Shown piece by piece: positions 12,801-23,571 of a stretch of 64,000 nt of DNA. The stretch is from Hypomesus transpacificus (Eukaryota > Chordata > Actinopteri > Osmeriformes > Osmeridae). The notes beneath the pieces are model-generated. The model was not told where the DNA came from and made no database searches. It saw nothing but the letters and a program-made list of their open reading frames with translations. Location: contig NC_061061.1 of the NCBI RefSeq assembly GCF_021917145.1, positions 16,739,649-16,803,648 on the forward strand, read 5' to 3'. A program made the translations under genes and the position numbers. Each line of letters begins with the position of its first letter. Position 1 is the first letter of the stretch.

Positions 12801-12890
12801 AGCAGTGTCTGCAACCAGATCGCCTCTCACTTGCACATCTTCGTGTTCAAACTCAAACCCCCCGGCCAGTTCAGCAACGACCCCTGGTGA
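6883..12890 (+). CDS. cept1: Choline/ethanolamine phosphotransferase 1, complete, 8 coding exons, 447 aa
   Basis: ER/nuclear-membrane enzyme that makes phosphatidylcholine and phosphatidylethanolamine from diacylglycerol and CDP-choline or CDP-ethanolamine (last step of the Kennedy pathway). Exons: 6883-7311, 9177-9324, 9831-9972, 10725-10809, 11083-11214, 11418-11576, 11761-11886, 12768-12890; all phases join. The CDP-alcohol phosphotransferase signature is intact: Asp163, Asp166-Gly167, Ala170-Arg171, Gly180, Asp184 and Asp188 ([10 protein letters not shown]...GELFDHGCD). Exons 3-8 encode the hydrophobic helices; the run [17 protein letters not shown] and the [10 protein letters not shown] loop match CEPT1 better than CHPT1. 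The Ser/Thr/Gly-rich first 55 residues are longer than in the human protein (416 aa) and precede the conserved [19 protein letters not shown] block. A run of 16 C serves as the pyrimidine tract before exon 5. Confidence 0.96.
7312..9176 (+). other. cept1 intron 1
   Basis: Holds a C run at about 8159-8170 and otherwise unremarkable sequence. Open frames inside it (7474-7799, 8723-8974) have no family resemblance and cross splice-delimited intron sequence. Confidence 0.6.
11944..12532. mobile_element. Non-autonomous DNA transposon (MITE-like) in cept1 intron 7
   Basis: The ends are inverted repeats: CCGAATCCCAATACTCCCCC at the left and GGGGGAGTATTGGGATTCGG at the right, a 20-bp perfect match that continues imperfectly inward through the TTACCCCTTCCCCTTAG / CTAGGGGTAAGGGGAAG blocks. 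The 0.59-kb interior has no transposase frame. I cannot assign the superfamily: target-site duplications are not clear to me by eye. Confidence 0.8.
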
Positions 12891-15055
12891 CCCCTGGTGA
12901 CCCCAGGGATGGCTGTTGCTGCGACCGGTGGTGACCTCACACCTGGAACGCCCTCACCCGCCCATCACTGTCTTAATAGGCTTCTTATTGGACGAGATGA
13001 GAGGGGTCTCTCAGTATTAGCCAATGAAAAGACAGGCTCATAAGTGGAGTGGTAAGAGGTGATTTAACAAAAGAAAAGAGAGAAAAAAAACATAATTTAT
13101 TCCTATATTAGTGGTGTGCAATAACCCCTTTCTTCAGTTGTCCTGTTTAGTATGTAAGGATCAAAAGAGGATAAAAGAGCTGTTGTCTGTTGATGTAAAT
13201 GTTTTCCCAGTATAAAAGATAACCACTTAAAAACAATTTATGAGAATTAGAAGTGGTTTAACCAAAAGGTATTGATTGGAATTTATATTGCATATTATAA
13301 TCTTGTCACTGTACATTAACTCATTTTTGGATGAATGAAGCACGCAACATGGAATGGTTTGTGGGCAGGCATAGTGTTTACCCTAACCCAAATAATATAA
13401 TTACCTACAGGATACAATTTGACAATATATTCATGCGTTAGTGTAAGAGCAATATGAATGTTAACCAAGTGTCTGTCTTTCTGTCAGTAGCTGTCGCTAC
13501 TTATAGGTTCAGTTCATCGAAGCAACTTTCAGCTTCACTCCTGAAAACGGTTGTTCTCTTAAAGCTGCTGGCTAAGGTGTTAAGTTCAAATGATCTGAAA
13601 ATAGATGGATAGGAACCGCGCACTCTCGTGCACTTGGGATGTTTTTTTTTTTTAAACGCTCTTCTTAACTGGCTTTAAGTTAGTCTTATTCATATTTTGA
13701 CTTCTCACTTGTACGTAGTAAAGGTAGGATGGTATTTAATAATTTTTGTTACAACCCAACAAACCAAGATAGCAAATGCCTCATCATGTTTACATTACAT
13801 GGCTACGTTGTTTTTTGTGTTTTTTTTCCCCATCTGTACAAATGTGTTCAACTTCTGTAAGCTTCCAGTCTGCTTGTGCCATATGTGTGACAGAGAGGAA
13901 GGGTTGTTACTGTAGCTACTTTGACGCTTGCACGAGCCTCTAGGCAAACTGAGAAGTGTTCGGGCTCTAGTGATGTTTTAACAGCAGCTACTTTTGCGTG
14001 TATTTTACTTTAGTGTCCCAAAGGTCATCTGTCACTGGATTGAATGTAGAACTTATTCCGTGTTTGTCACGTGGCAGGTACCAGAGCTGCTAGCATGTTC
14101 GGTAGGAATGTTTGAGGGATCTTTGTTACACATCCTCACTCCCGTACAGTGTTTACCGTCTCCTGTGATATTTTGCTACGTTCGGTTCAAAGGTAATTAC
14201 AGTATTGAGTAGGATACGCGTCCACTTGAGTCCCCTTTTCCACTCGAAGGAATTGTGGAGTATGTAAAACGCAGCACAGCAGGGCAACAGTTGCCTTACG
14301 TGTATTTGTTAGAAGGGTATGATGAGATTGTCGGTTGCTGTGATTCTGTGTGGCCTACGTGAGCTCATGAATCCATCTCCCCCAGCGTCGGACGTCGTAT
14401 TAGACGTCGCTGCGATGGCATCCTCCGTGGTTGTTCTTTTGACTGTGAATTCTGGTCTCGGTGTCCTGTGGGTCCTCTCTGTTTTCAGTACGACAAGCGG
14501 GTTCATCTACGGGTTTCTGAAGCAGGTTTTCTAGATGGTTCTGCTTTAGACAAGGAGTGGCTTTGCTGCGCCGTCCATAGTCAAAATAACTCATTTGTTT
14601 TGACCCCCACCACCTACCCCTACTGATTCACTAAACAAATGTTGTTCTTGCCCGTTCTTTCATGCCCTTTGTCCTCTGTTCGTGGCGACCATTTTCCAAC
14701 TGGCACTGTCTGTATTAACAAGGCTAAAACCAGTAGAAATGTCGTCGCTCATAGACCCTGTGGTTCTCATGCATGTTAATTATATGGATGTACCTCCAGC
14801 TGTCATGAGGTCCGAAAGCACATCCATACCTAATAGCAGTTCATTACCATATCTCCTCAGACGTGGTCATTATAAGTTGTTCTAAGAAGTGGAAAGTTTG
14901 CATCCTTGTCCTTCAGGTTTTAGTGTTGAATGAAGTTCAAATTTAAGTTTTTAATTTCATGTTTGATCAGTTGTAGCATTTCTGTAAAGAAAATAATTAC
15001 TAATTTTGGAATAAACAAAAGCTTATGTAAAATAAAGATGGCTATATTTATGATA
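12891..15055 (+). other. cept1: cept1 3' UTR and poly(A) region
   Basis: About 2.1 kb of AT-rich sequence follows the cept1 stop, ending with two AATAAA signals at 15010-15015 and 15031-15036. The stop region also shows a small direct repeat (CCCCTGGTGA, twice, at 12881-12900). No other gene is seen; open frames here are short and unrelated to known families. Confidence 0.6.
15031..15036 (+). terminator. cept1: Poly(A) signal AATAAA for cept1
   Basis: Canonical hexamer, with a second copy 21 bp upstream, about 2.1 kb after the cept1 stop and 0.6 kb before the dram2 coding start. Confidence 0.6.
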
Positions 15056-15550
15056 ACAGATGCTTGGTTTCTTTTGAGTGTTCTGTGAAGATCCTGTTCC
15101 TATGACTAATCCTCCAGATATGCATCACATTTCTTTTGTGTGTGTGTGTCCAAACGAAAGTGAAATCACGTTGAGAGTCAGCTGACTTGGCTGTGGGAGT
15201 AGAAGTCACAAGATCTCGGATTAAGAGAGTTGGGTTAAGTCTGAGGACACACACACACAATTACATTGCCCAACTTCCTGGTCTACTATTGCAAGTTTTG
15301 ATTTCCAAGAAGACCTACATCTCTTCGTGACTGCAGTCTGTTAGCTGAAGGGATGCCTGCTTCACTGCCCAGGAAGGAGATTTGACTGGACTGGGCGCTC
15401 CCTGTAAGTGACATTTTCCTTAAGAGTGTGTAAACTAGTTCCCTCGACACCACAGTCTTTTCGAAACAACTAAACTAGTTTTGTATTGCCATCTATATGA
15501 ATTCGGCACACCGTGGTAAGTTCAGCAGTACGAGCCTGCTAACCCATGGT

Positions 15551-15579
15551 GTGTGTGTGTCTGTGTGTGTGTGTGTGCC
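15551..15579 (+). repeat. (TG)n microsatellite before dram2 coding exon 1
   Basis: An interrupted TG run immediately upstream of the acceptor CCCCAG (exon from 15584). Another GT run sits at 16040-16058 before exon 2. Confidence 0.8.
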
Positions 15580-15613
15580 CCAGGGAAGCTTCTGTTGTTC
15601 TGCCCCTGGCAGC

Positions 15614-17227
15614 ATGTGGTGTCTGCAGAAGGGTGTGTGTGCCCTCCCATCTATCCTGGTCATCTGGTCGTTGGCCACCTTCATCATCAACTATGTGATC
15701 GCTGTTCTAATGGGTCATGTTGACCTGCTGGTGCCTTATATCAGGTACTGGACCTGACAACCTGTGTGTGCCATATTTTGACTAACATATTTCTATACAC
15801 AGACCTACAAATGATATATCGCATGTCAGAAATGCAGTGGTGCCACTGAAACAAGTGTAAGACGTAAGCAATGCTTTCGATCAAGCGTTGAGACGGTTTG
15901 TTCTGACAGCTCTAGGTGTGCTGTGGTAGCGAGCGGACAAAGGGACTGGGAAGTGTTAGTCAACATTTCCTGTCAATGATTCTACAGCGTCTTGTGGGGA
16001 TTGATGACGTGATTCAATATTCTGTTTCTGTGGTGGTGGTGTGTGTGTGTGTGTGTGTATACAGTGACACCAGTGCTGATCCTCCTGAACGTTGTGTCTT
16101 CGGTTTCATGCTGAGCATCTCTTCCTTTTTAGGTAAAGAAAATCGAATCACCTCACACATACTGACACACATCATTCTCCATATTAGGTAACAGTCATGG
16201 TGTACAGCTGTGGATGCATGGTGTACAAACATCTGGGACGCAAGGCCGGGGCCATTTGTAATGACAGTGTGTAGTATGTACAATTGTTTGTTCTATGGCC
16301 TGTTTTAACAGCACAGCTTTTAAAGGACTATTTGTTATTGATATGTTGGAGAGAAAAGTTGTTGCTGTTGCCTAATTGTATCAACCCTGCCCATGTCAGA
16401 CAAACATGCGCAGTCCTGTTAGCCCACATTTTCTGCAGTTACAGCTGCCAAAACAACTGACTGCACATCCATACAGTATCCGCATGCCCATAATATGAAT
16501 AATATATGTCTGTACCTATGTACTATATAAGTATAATGGTATTAAAATATATATATATATATATAAAACTGAATGTTTTGTTCCTACAGGTGTAGCCACT
16601 GTTTACGTCCGGTACAAGCAGGTCCAGTCCCTGGCACTAGGGGGCGAACACAGTCTGCACCTCCTCAACTGTGCAGGCCTGGTCCTGGGCATCTTGAGCT
16701 GTCTGGGCATGTGTGTGGTGGCCAACTTCCAAGTACGTAACATCCAAAGGCAGGGAGAGAGTGAGTGGGGGAGACACGCAGCTAAGCTCCATGAGCTAGG
16801 GTTAGGGTTGGACTCCAACCAAGTTCAATGCAGTCTTTTTTCCCTTCCCCTTAGCTTTAGTGCTTTTCATACATCTAGATTGTTTTGTTGTGAGTCGCAG
16901 AGTTTTGGAGATATCGTCTGTAGAGACGCCTTCTGCTACTCAGCATGCCCCGTTAGGGTTGTGCAACAGATGTGGGTTGAGAAACAGTGTATTTGTGATG
17001 TACTCGCTCTTCAGAAGACCTCAATCATCTCGATGCACCTGGTTGGAGCAGGGCTGACCTTTTTCATGGGGGTGTTCTACATCCTGGTGCAGACAGGCAT
17101 GTCCTATCGCATGCAGCCTCGCTTCCACGGCAGGGACATCCTGTGGGCCCGCACCGCCGTGGGGCTGTGGACCCTGGCTAGCATCATCACCGGTAGGAGA
17201 CTGCAGCTGTGTCACACACACACACTC

Positions 17228-17260
<33 letters not shown>

Positions 17261-17368
17261 GTCTTTCACACACACAAACACTTTCACTTCTTCCATTTTG
17301 CCCTTATCTTTTCTCGTTTTCTCTTTTTCTCCAACTCTCCCATTCTCTCCCTATATCACCCTCGCCCC

Positions 17369-17461
<93 letters not shown>

Positions 17462-18477
17462 CCTATCTAATCTCCCTCTCTCTCTCGCCCAGCGTTTGTG
17501 TCATCCGTTATCCTGTATGACGACCTGCCAGGGGTAGATGTGACCAGTAAACTACACTGGAGTCCTGGGGAAACCGTAAGTAACCGGACTCTGCTGTCTA
17601 TGCGGCATCACACTGTGAAGTTCGTGTTTTGGCTGTTGTCTGATTGAACCCCCCCCCCCCCTGTTGCAGGGCTACACGGCTCATATGGTCAGTGCTGTGG
17701 CAGAATGGTCTCTGGCCTTCTCCTTTGTCTGTTTCTTCCTGACCTACATACGAGACTTCCAGGTGAGAGTCTACCCATAAGCGCTTTTTGGGATCCTGAT
17801 GTTAAGGCATGGGTATGGGTCAGTGGTAGGGTGTTTGACTACAGGTTGTGTGATCGCAGGTTCCAATCCCCCCTGCCACCTCTGTATATTGCTTTGGATA
17901 AAACCGTCTGCTAATTGGATTTATTATTTGACAAACGCTTTGATCCAAAGCAGCGTTCAAATGCAGTGCGTGCGGCAGATAGTCAAGAAGCTTCTTGAAC
18001 TGCACAGTTCTGTTTCCATCCAAGAGGAATGAAGCTGAGAAGGAGATGGATTAAAAACACTTCATCTATGGATAATCCGTGCGCTAGTCTGAGTTTTTCC
18101 CAGCAAAGTGAGATCAGAGATCTCGTGGGATTGAGACCCAATGCAAATCTCAGCGTCCTGTGACCTGCGCTAACCTGCCACTGGGGACTGGTTTAGAGAC
18201 AACAGGGTAGTTTATGGCTCAGTGGTTAGAGCATTTGACCCCAGATCCAAGAGGTCACAGGTTAAAATCCCGTGTGCTGTATGTCTCTTTGGATAAAAGC
18301 GTGTACTAAATGAATACATTTGACCATAAAATGTCTCTCCTATTTCTTTCTTAGAAAATGGAGCTTCAGGTGCAGGCTATCCTGCAGAGTAACCACCTGT
18401 ACGACTACAACCATTATGACGGGAGGACACGTGTTTACCATGGAGAGCATTCACCACTTCTGTCTGGTGGCCTCTGA
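15614..18477 (+). CDS. dram2: DRAM2, damage-regulated autophagy modulator 2, complete, 7 coding exons, 272 aa
   Basis: Multi-pass lysosomal membrane protein of the DRAM/TMEM150 family linked to autophagy; human DRAM2 (266 aa) is mutated in retinal dystrophy. Exons: 15614-15744, 16065-16132, 16590-16732, 17015-17192, 17493-17575, 17670-17762, 18355-18477, with phases matching throughout. Family landmarks: [20 protein letters not shown] at the start, the [20 protein letters not shown] loop, [39 protein letters not shown], and [20 protein letters not shown] at the last membrane segment. The hydrophilic tail is Tyr/His-rich and ends SPLLSGGL. The same-strand position right after cept1 and the match to DRAM2 rather than DRAM1 support the name. 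A likely 5' UTR exon ends at 15403 (CCT|GTAAGT) and splices to 15584. Exon 5 is preceded by more than 100 bp of (CT)n, exon 6 by 13 C. Confidence 0.95.
17210..17490 (+). repeat. (CA)n followed by (CT)n tract in dram2 intron 4
   Basis: CA repeats (17213-17278) are followed by C/T-rich sequence and an almost pure CT run to 17490. The acceptor of exon 5 (from 17493) directly follows, so the whole tract acts as its pyrimidine tract. Open frames rich in Ser/Leu here are artefacts. Confidence 0.9.
17812..17922 (+). mobile_element. tRNA-derived SINE in dram2 intron 6
   Basis: Has an A-box-like segment (GGGTCAGTGGTAGGGTG), a B-box-like segment (GGTTCCAATCC) and the tail TTTGGATAAAACCGTCTGCT found on many fish SINEs. 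An inverted tail fragment (ACAAACGCTTTGATCCAAAG) follows at about 17933-17952. Confidence 0.75.
18206..18322 (+). mobile_element. Second tRNA-derived SINE in dram2 intron 6
   Basis: TTTATGGCTCAGTGGTTAGA forms the A-box region, GGTTAAAATCC the B-box region, and CTTTGGATAAAAGCGTGTAC the tail. It seems to be of the same family as the copy at 17812 but diverged. It ends just before the last dram2 exon. Confidence 0.7.
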
Positions 18478-19030
18478 AATCACGCCCCCTTGTGGCCAAC
18501 TGACAAACGTCCATTCCTATCCGGATGATGACGTTACCAACTGTATTTTCTCACGACTTCTTTTTAGACTACTGTTACTACAAGTGGATAGACTTGATAG
18601 GCTGCCTCAACTGTACTTTCACTTCATGTTGTGTAACATCTGTGGTTTTGTGGAGAATGTGACAAGAGTAACGCCAGGAAAGAACGTTTAGAGTAATACT
18701 TTTGATACTGGAACATTGTTATGTTATACATGTATTGTTCATTTCTGTTATAATCTAGGGAATCAAAATACAGAAAATGTGATAGGTCAGGTTTGATATG
18801 TACATTTTTGTTATGTGCAAGGCTTCTTTTTGATATGTCTTTTCTATGTGCTGACGCAAACCTCTTACTGTAGCGCTTCAAGTATTGTACTTTTCTAAAA
18901 GTAAATGTAATATCTTTTTTAATATATTCAGTTTTCTTTGAGCGCATATGCACAGTGAACCGTTTTGTCATTTAATTAGACACACTGAAAATCCGTACCG
19001 CCAGTACATGTTAAAAAAACTCAACTAGGT
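18478..19030 (+). other. dram2 3' UTR and convergence zone with dennd2d
   Basis: AT-rich sequence between the dram2 stop and the dennd2d poly(A) signal on the opposite strand. I see no canonical AATAAA for dram2; AATATA at about 18921 or ATTAAA at about 19205 are possible, and the second would make the two 3' UTRs overlap. Confidence 0.45.
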
Positions 19031-19036
19031 TTTATT
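19031..19036 (-). terminator. dennd2d: Poly(A) signal AATAAA for dennd2d
   Basis: The minus-strand hexamer lies about 290 bp past the dennd2d stop. Confidence 0.55.
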
Positions 19037-19327
19037 TGAAATGATTTCCTGCTACATCCTGTGGCAGGGTTAGATTTAGACCACAAAACAAACACAGCTC
19101 TCTAACTCACTCTCTCAACAACAGTCTTCCTATAGTAGCAGCCACATTTAAAATACCCACAAACCCTCGAAACACAATCTTGCACACGACACACACCCAC
19201 ACACATTAAAAAAAAAAAACGAAAACTATGCATTAAAATGCACAAATCTACATGTCACATATCAATATTTCCTTTATGTACAAACACACACAAACGGTCC
19301 TCCTTACAGTGTACGTTCACAAGACGG

Positions 19328-22300
19328 TTAGTGTTTCTTTGTCTTTGTCTTTTTCTCCCGTTTTTTCTTTTCTTGGTATTCCACAATCTTCTTTTGAAAT
19401 ATTCCTATGAAAAAGAACAACGATACAGTCGTTAAGGAGATCTGGACCTTTTCAAACCGAAACAATCAAGGCATAATCTCTACACATGGTAGGTTTCCGT
19501 TTACATGATTGAAAAAAGTTGCGTGGGAAGAAAAAAAAAAAACTGTATTGTGTTGACATTGTATGACAGTTTGTGGGTGTGGGTGTACGACGGGCCCACG
19601 TCGTCTGTAGAAAGTTCCAGAAAGCCTTCTCACCTTGCTGCGGTCCTGGCTGCTGCAGCTCCACTTCCTGGATGAACAGGTCGAACATCTGCGTCTGGAG
19701 GAACTTCTTGACAAAGTGGCGCGTGGTCTTGGACTCGATGGCCTTGTAGAAGCTCCTCTTCTGGAAGACCCCCGGCTGGTCGCTGCCGTCGCGCGTCACA
19801 TAGTGGGCGTAATGGCCGACGGTCTTGACGAAGAAAGGCATGAAGGCTTCGGAGACCACCCGGTTGAGTTCCTCCACAGCTGAGGGGGAAGGATCGCAGC
19901 AACGCCGGGAAAGTTAGTGGTACTGTCAGGCCAAATAGTGTCCTAGGGCCAAATAGTGTCCTAGGGCCAAATAGTGTCCTAGGGCCAAATAGTGTCCTAG
20001 GGCCAAATAGTGTCCCACCTGACGTCACAATGCCGTAGAAATCTCAGGAATTTAAGGTCGGCATAGCGACGGACGCGTCCTTGCTTCGGAACGGCATTGT
20101 GACGTCAGGTAGGACACTATTTGGCCCTAGGACACTATTTGGCCTGACAGTACCAGACACCAGTTACTTGTACCTTGTACGGTAAATCATTTAATTGCTC
20201 TATAGTAGTATGGTAAGCTGTTGACTCACTGGCTTTCTCTTTTCTTTCTCTCAGTGCCTGCAGTATCTCTTCCTTGAGTTTAGGGGGCAGTATAGTCCTT
20301 TCGTCTCCGTTCTAGAAGACAGCAGTGGTGTGTTTACAACCATTGACAGGAGATGCAACAATAGAGATCTTAGAATTTGAATAAAAGGGGATCGCGATAA
20401 GGAATGAGAGCGTTGAATACTATACATTTACATAACATTTGCATTTATTCATTAAGCAGACGCGTTTATCCAAAGTGATACAAAAACTGCATCAGAAAGT
20501 CAACTAGAACTAGAAGTGCACAGCTCCAAAAAGTATTACAGTCGTTTTTTGCCATTGAACAATCTGTGCTTCCTTACGCAGGATGGAAAACCAGGTACTT
20601 ACTTCAGCAACAAATGTTTTTGTTTTGTCTTCAGAAAGGTCCACCACTAGCAGCTATGGAAAAGAGAAAAAATATACCAAAAGGACCAAAATGAGTACTC
20701 CATCCACTCATTTGACTACAACTCCCAAGATGCATTTGGGGACTCACGTCACTCTGTTCCGTGACCAGGTCCAAGTGGCGTTTCTGGACGCCCAGCAGGT
20801 AAGGTGTGGGCGCCATGACAACGTCGATAAGGATCTCTGGGACGATGGAGATGAAGGTGTGCTGCCAGGTGAAGGGGTAGAGAAGGGCCACCACAGCATG
20901 GATCACCTGGGACAGGGTGCTTAGGGGGGGAGAGGTCAGGGGTTAGAGGTCAGAGGTCAATGGGAAAAGCCCCTAGTCACTGTCCAGGTGATGACATCAG
21001 CACCCGTGCTCTGGCTCACTTAAGGCCTTCAATCAGTGCAGGTACCAGCATGCGTCTCATTTCTTTCAATGCTGGTGTTTTTTTTCCGGTAAATATAGAT
21101 GTGAGAAACAGTGTGTGTGTGTCACACCTTAGTTCTTCGGAAATGAAGACGATGCGTCGCTCCAGGACGGCGGCGGCGAACACCACCAGCACCTCATCGT
21201 CCGTCAGGCAGCGCAGGAGCGTGGCGAAGCTGACGTGCTCCAGCAGCGAGTCCAGCGGCCGGGTCAGTTTGATGATCTGGTGGACGTGGAGTCATTAACG
21301 TCATGACCTCCCCTCAGACACAGGAACGTCAACATCTTGACCTCTCCTTAGACACAGGAACGTCAACATCTTGACCTCTCCTTAGACACAGGAACGTCAA
21401 CATCTTGACCTCTCCTTAGACACAGGAACGTCAACATCTTGACCTCTCCTCAGACACAGGAACGTCAACATCTTGACCTCTCCTCAGACACAGGAACGTC
21501 AACATCTTGACCTCTCCTTAGACACAGGCACGTCAACATCTTGACCTCTCCTCAGACACAGGAACGTCAACATCTTGACCTCCCCTCAGGCACAGGAACG
21601 TCAACATCTTGACCTCTCCTCAGACACAGGAACGTCAACATCTTGACCTCTCCTTAGACACAGGCACGTCAACATCTTGACCTCTCCTTAGACACAGGCA
21701 CGTCAACATCTTGACCTCTCCTTAGACACAGGCACGTCAACATCTTGACCTCTCCTCAGACACAGGAACGTCAACATCTTGACCTCTCCTCAGACACAGG
21801 AACGTCAACATCTTGACCTCCCCTCAGGCACAGGCACGCCCTCAACCTGTCAACACTAGCTATGGTCACCACTGTTTGGTAAACATCCTTAACTGATAGC
21901 TAGATTCATTGCACCCATATCATTTACAGCTAGCATGTGCGCCGTGTAGCAGTCAGAAAGCCTGTCTTCGTTCTAGTCAAAAGCCTTTTCTTCGTTCTAG
22001 TCAGAAAGCCTGTCTTCGTTCTAGTCAGAAAGCCTGCCTTCGTTCTAGTCAGTTAGCCCTGGGTTGGGTTGCCCGGGCAGGCAGCGGCTGAGCTGAAAGC
22101 TGGAATGTTGCATGATGGGATAGTTCTTGGTGGGCTCTCCTCCACGGAGAAGTGTTGGGTAACGAAGGGCAGGTTCAGACACGGGGGCTGTCCACACCTG
22201 CACGGAACTGACACCAACACATTGGGATGGCAGCCACCTCCACTCTTTCAGTAGTGTGTTTGTGTATGTGTGTGTGTGTGTGTGTGTACTACCTCTTGAG

Positions 22301-23538
22301 AATGTGTGTGTAGAAAAGGGAGTTAAACCAGTTCTACCAGCACAATCTTAAAGTTGTTTGGACAGCGTCCTTGATGCAAACACAGATGTGTATCGATGAC
22401 TCAACGCTAAAGCCCACGCGTGCGCACAGGAACAGAGATCCACATTCAGGCGATTATCTATCTTTACGGCAGGTTATCTATGAGCTCTCATAGAGAGCTC
22501 ACTGTGTCGCTGTCTATTCTTACCAGCTGTGCATGCTTCTTCCAGTCATTTGAAATGTCTACTTGCTTTTCAGTCTGTTAGCATTTATCAATGTTGCAGA
22601 GTGGGGGGGTTTAGGCTTTGCATTACTGTTTACTTAGCTTTTCATGCCTTGAGAATTAACTTTTTTTGTCTTCTTTACTTTCCTTTCACGGCCACACCTA
22701 AACATCTCATTTGCTCCCCACTGATTGGTGGCCCCAGTCTGGGCCAAGGGGGGGTCAGAGGGGGGTCAAAAGTGTTAATTAACAATTCTCAGAGGGGGGG
22801 GGTCAGAGGGGGGGGGGGGGGGGGGGGGGGGGTCAGAGAGGGGGGGGGTCAGAGAGGGGGGGGTCAGAGGGGGGGGTCAGAGGGGGGGGTCAGAGGGGGT
22901 CAGAGAGGGGGGGGGGGTCAGAGAGGGGGGGGTCAGAGGGGTCAGAGGGGGGGGGGGCGGGGTCAGAGGGGGGGTCAGGGTCTTACCTCAGTGCCGGAGC
23001 CGGGGATGAAGCTCTTGATGTTGACCGTGTGACCGGGGGCGGGGAACGGAGCCTCTCTTAGGCTCTGCATGAACGGGTAGATCATGGCCCCCTTCGCCAC
23101 CTGCCAGCGCTTCTCCACCTCATCGATGATCTGCACCGCACACACACACACACAGGGGCGGACATACAAACACACACACACAGGGGCGGACATACAAACA
23201 CACACACACAGGGGCGGGGACACGCACACACACACACAGGGGCGGGGACACGCACACACACACACACACAGGGGCGGGGACACGCACACACACAGGGGCG
23301 GGGACACGCACACACACACACAGGGGCGGGGACACGCACCCACACACACACACAGGGGCGGGGACACGCACACACACACACACAGGGGCGGGGACACGCA
23401 CACACACACACACAGGGGCGGGGACACGCACACAGGGGCGGACATACAAACACACACACACAAAGGGGCGGACATACGCACACAAACACACACAGGGGCA
23501 AGAGCAATCACTAACAGGTATTCTGATGTGGGACATCG

Positions 23539-23571
<33 letters not shown>

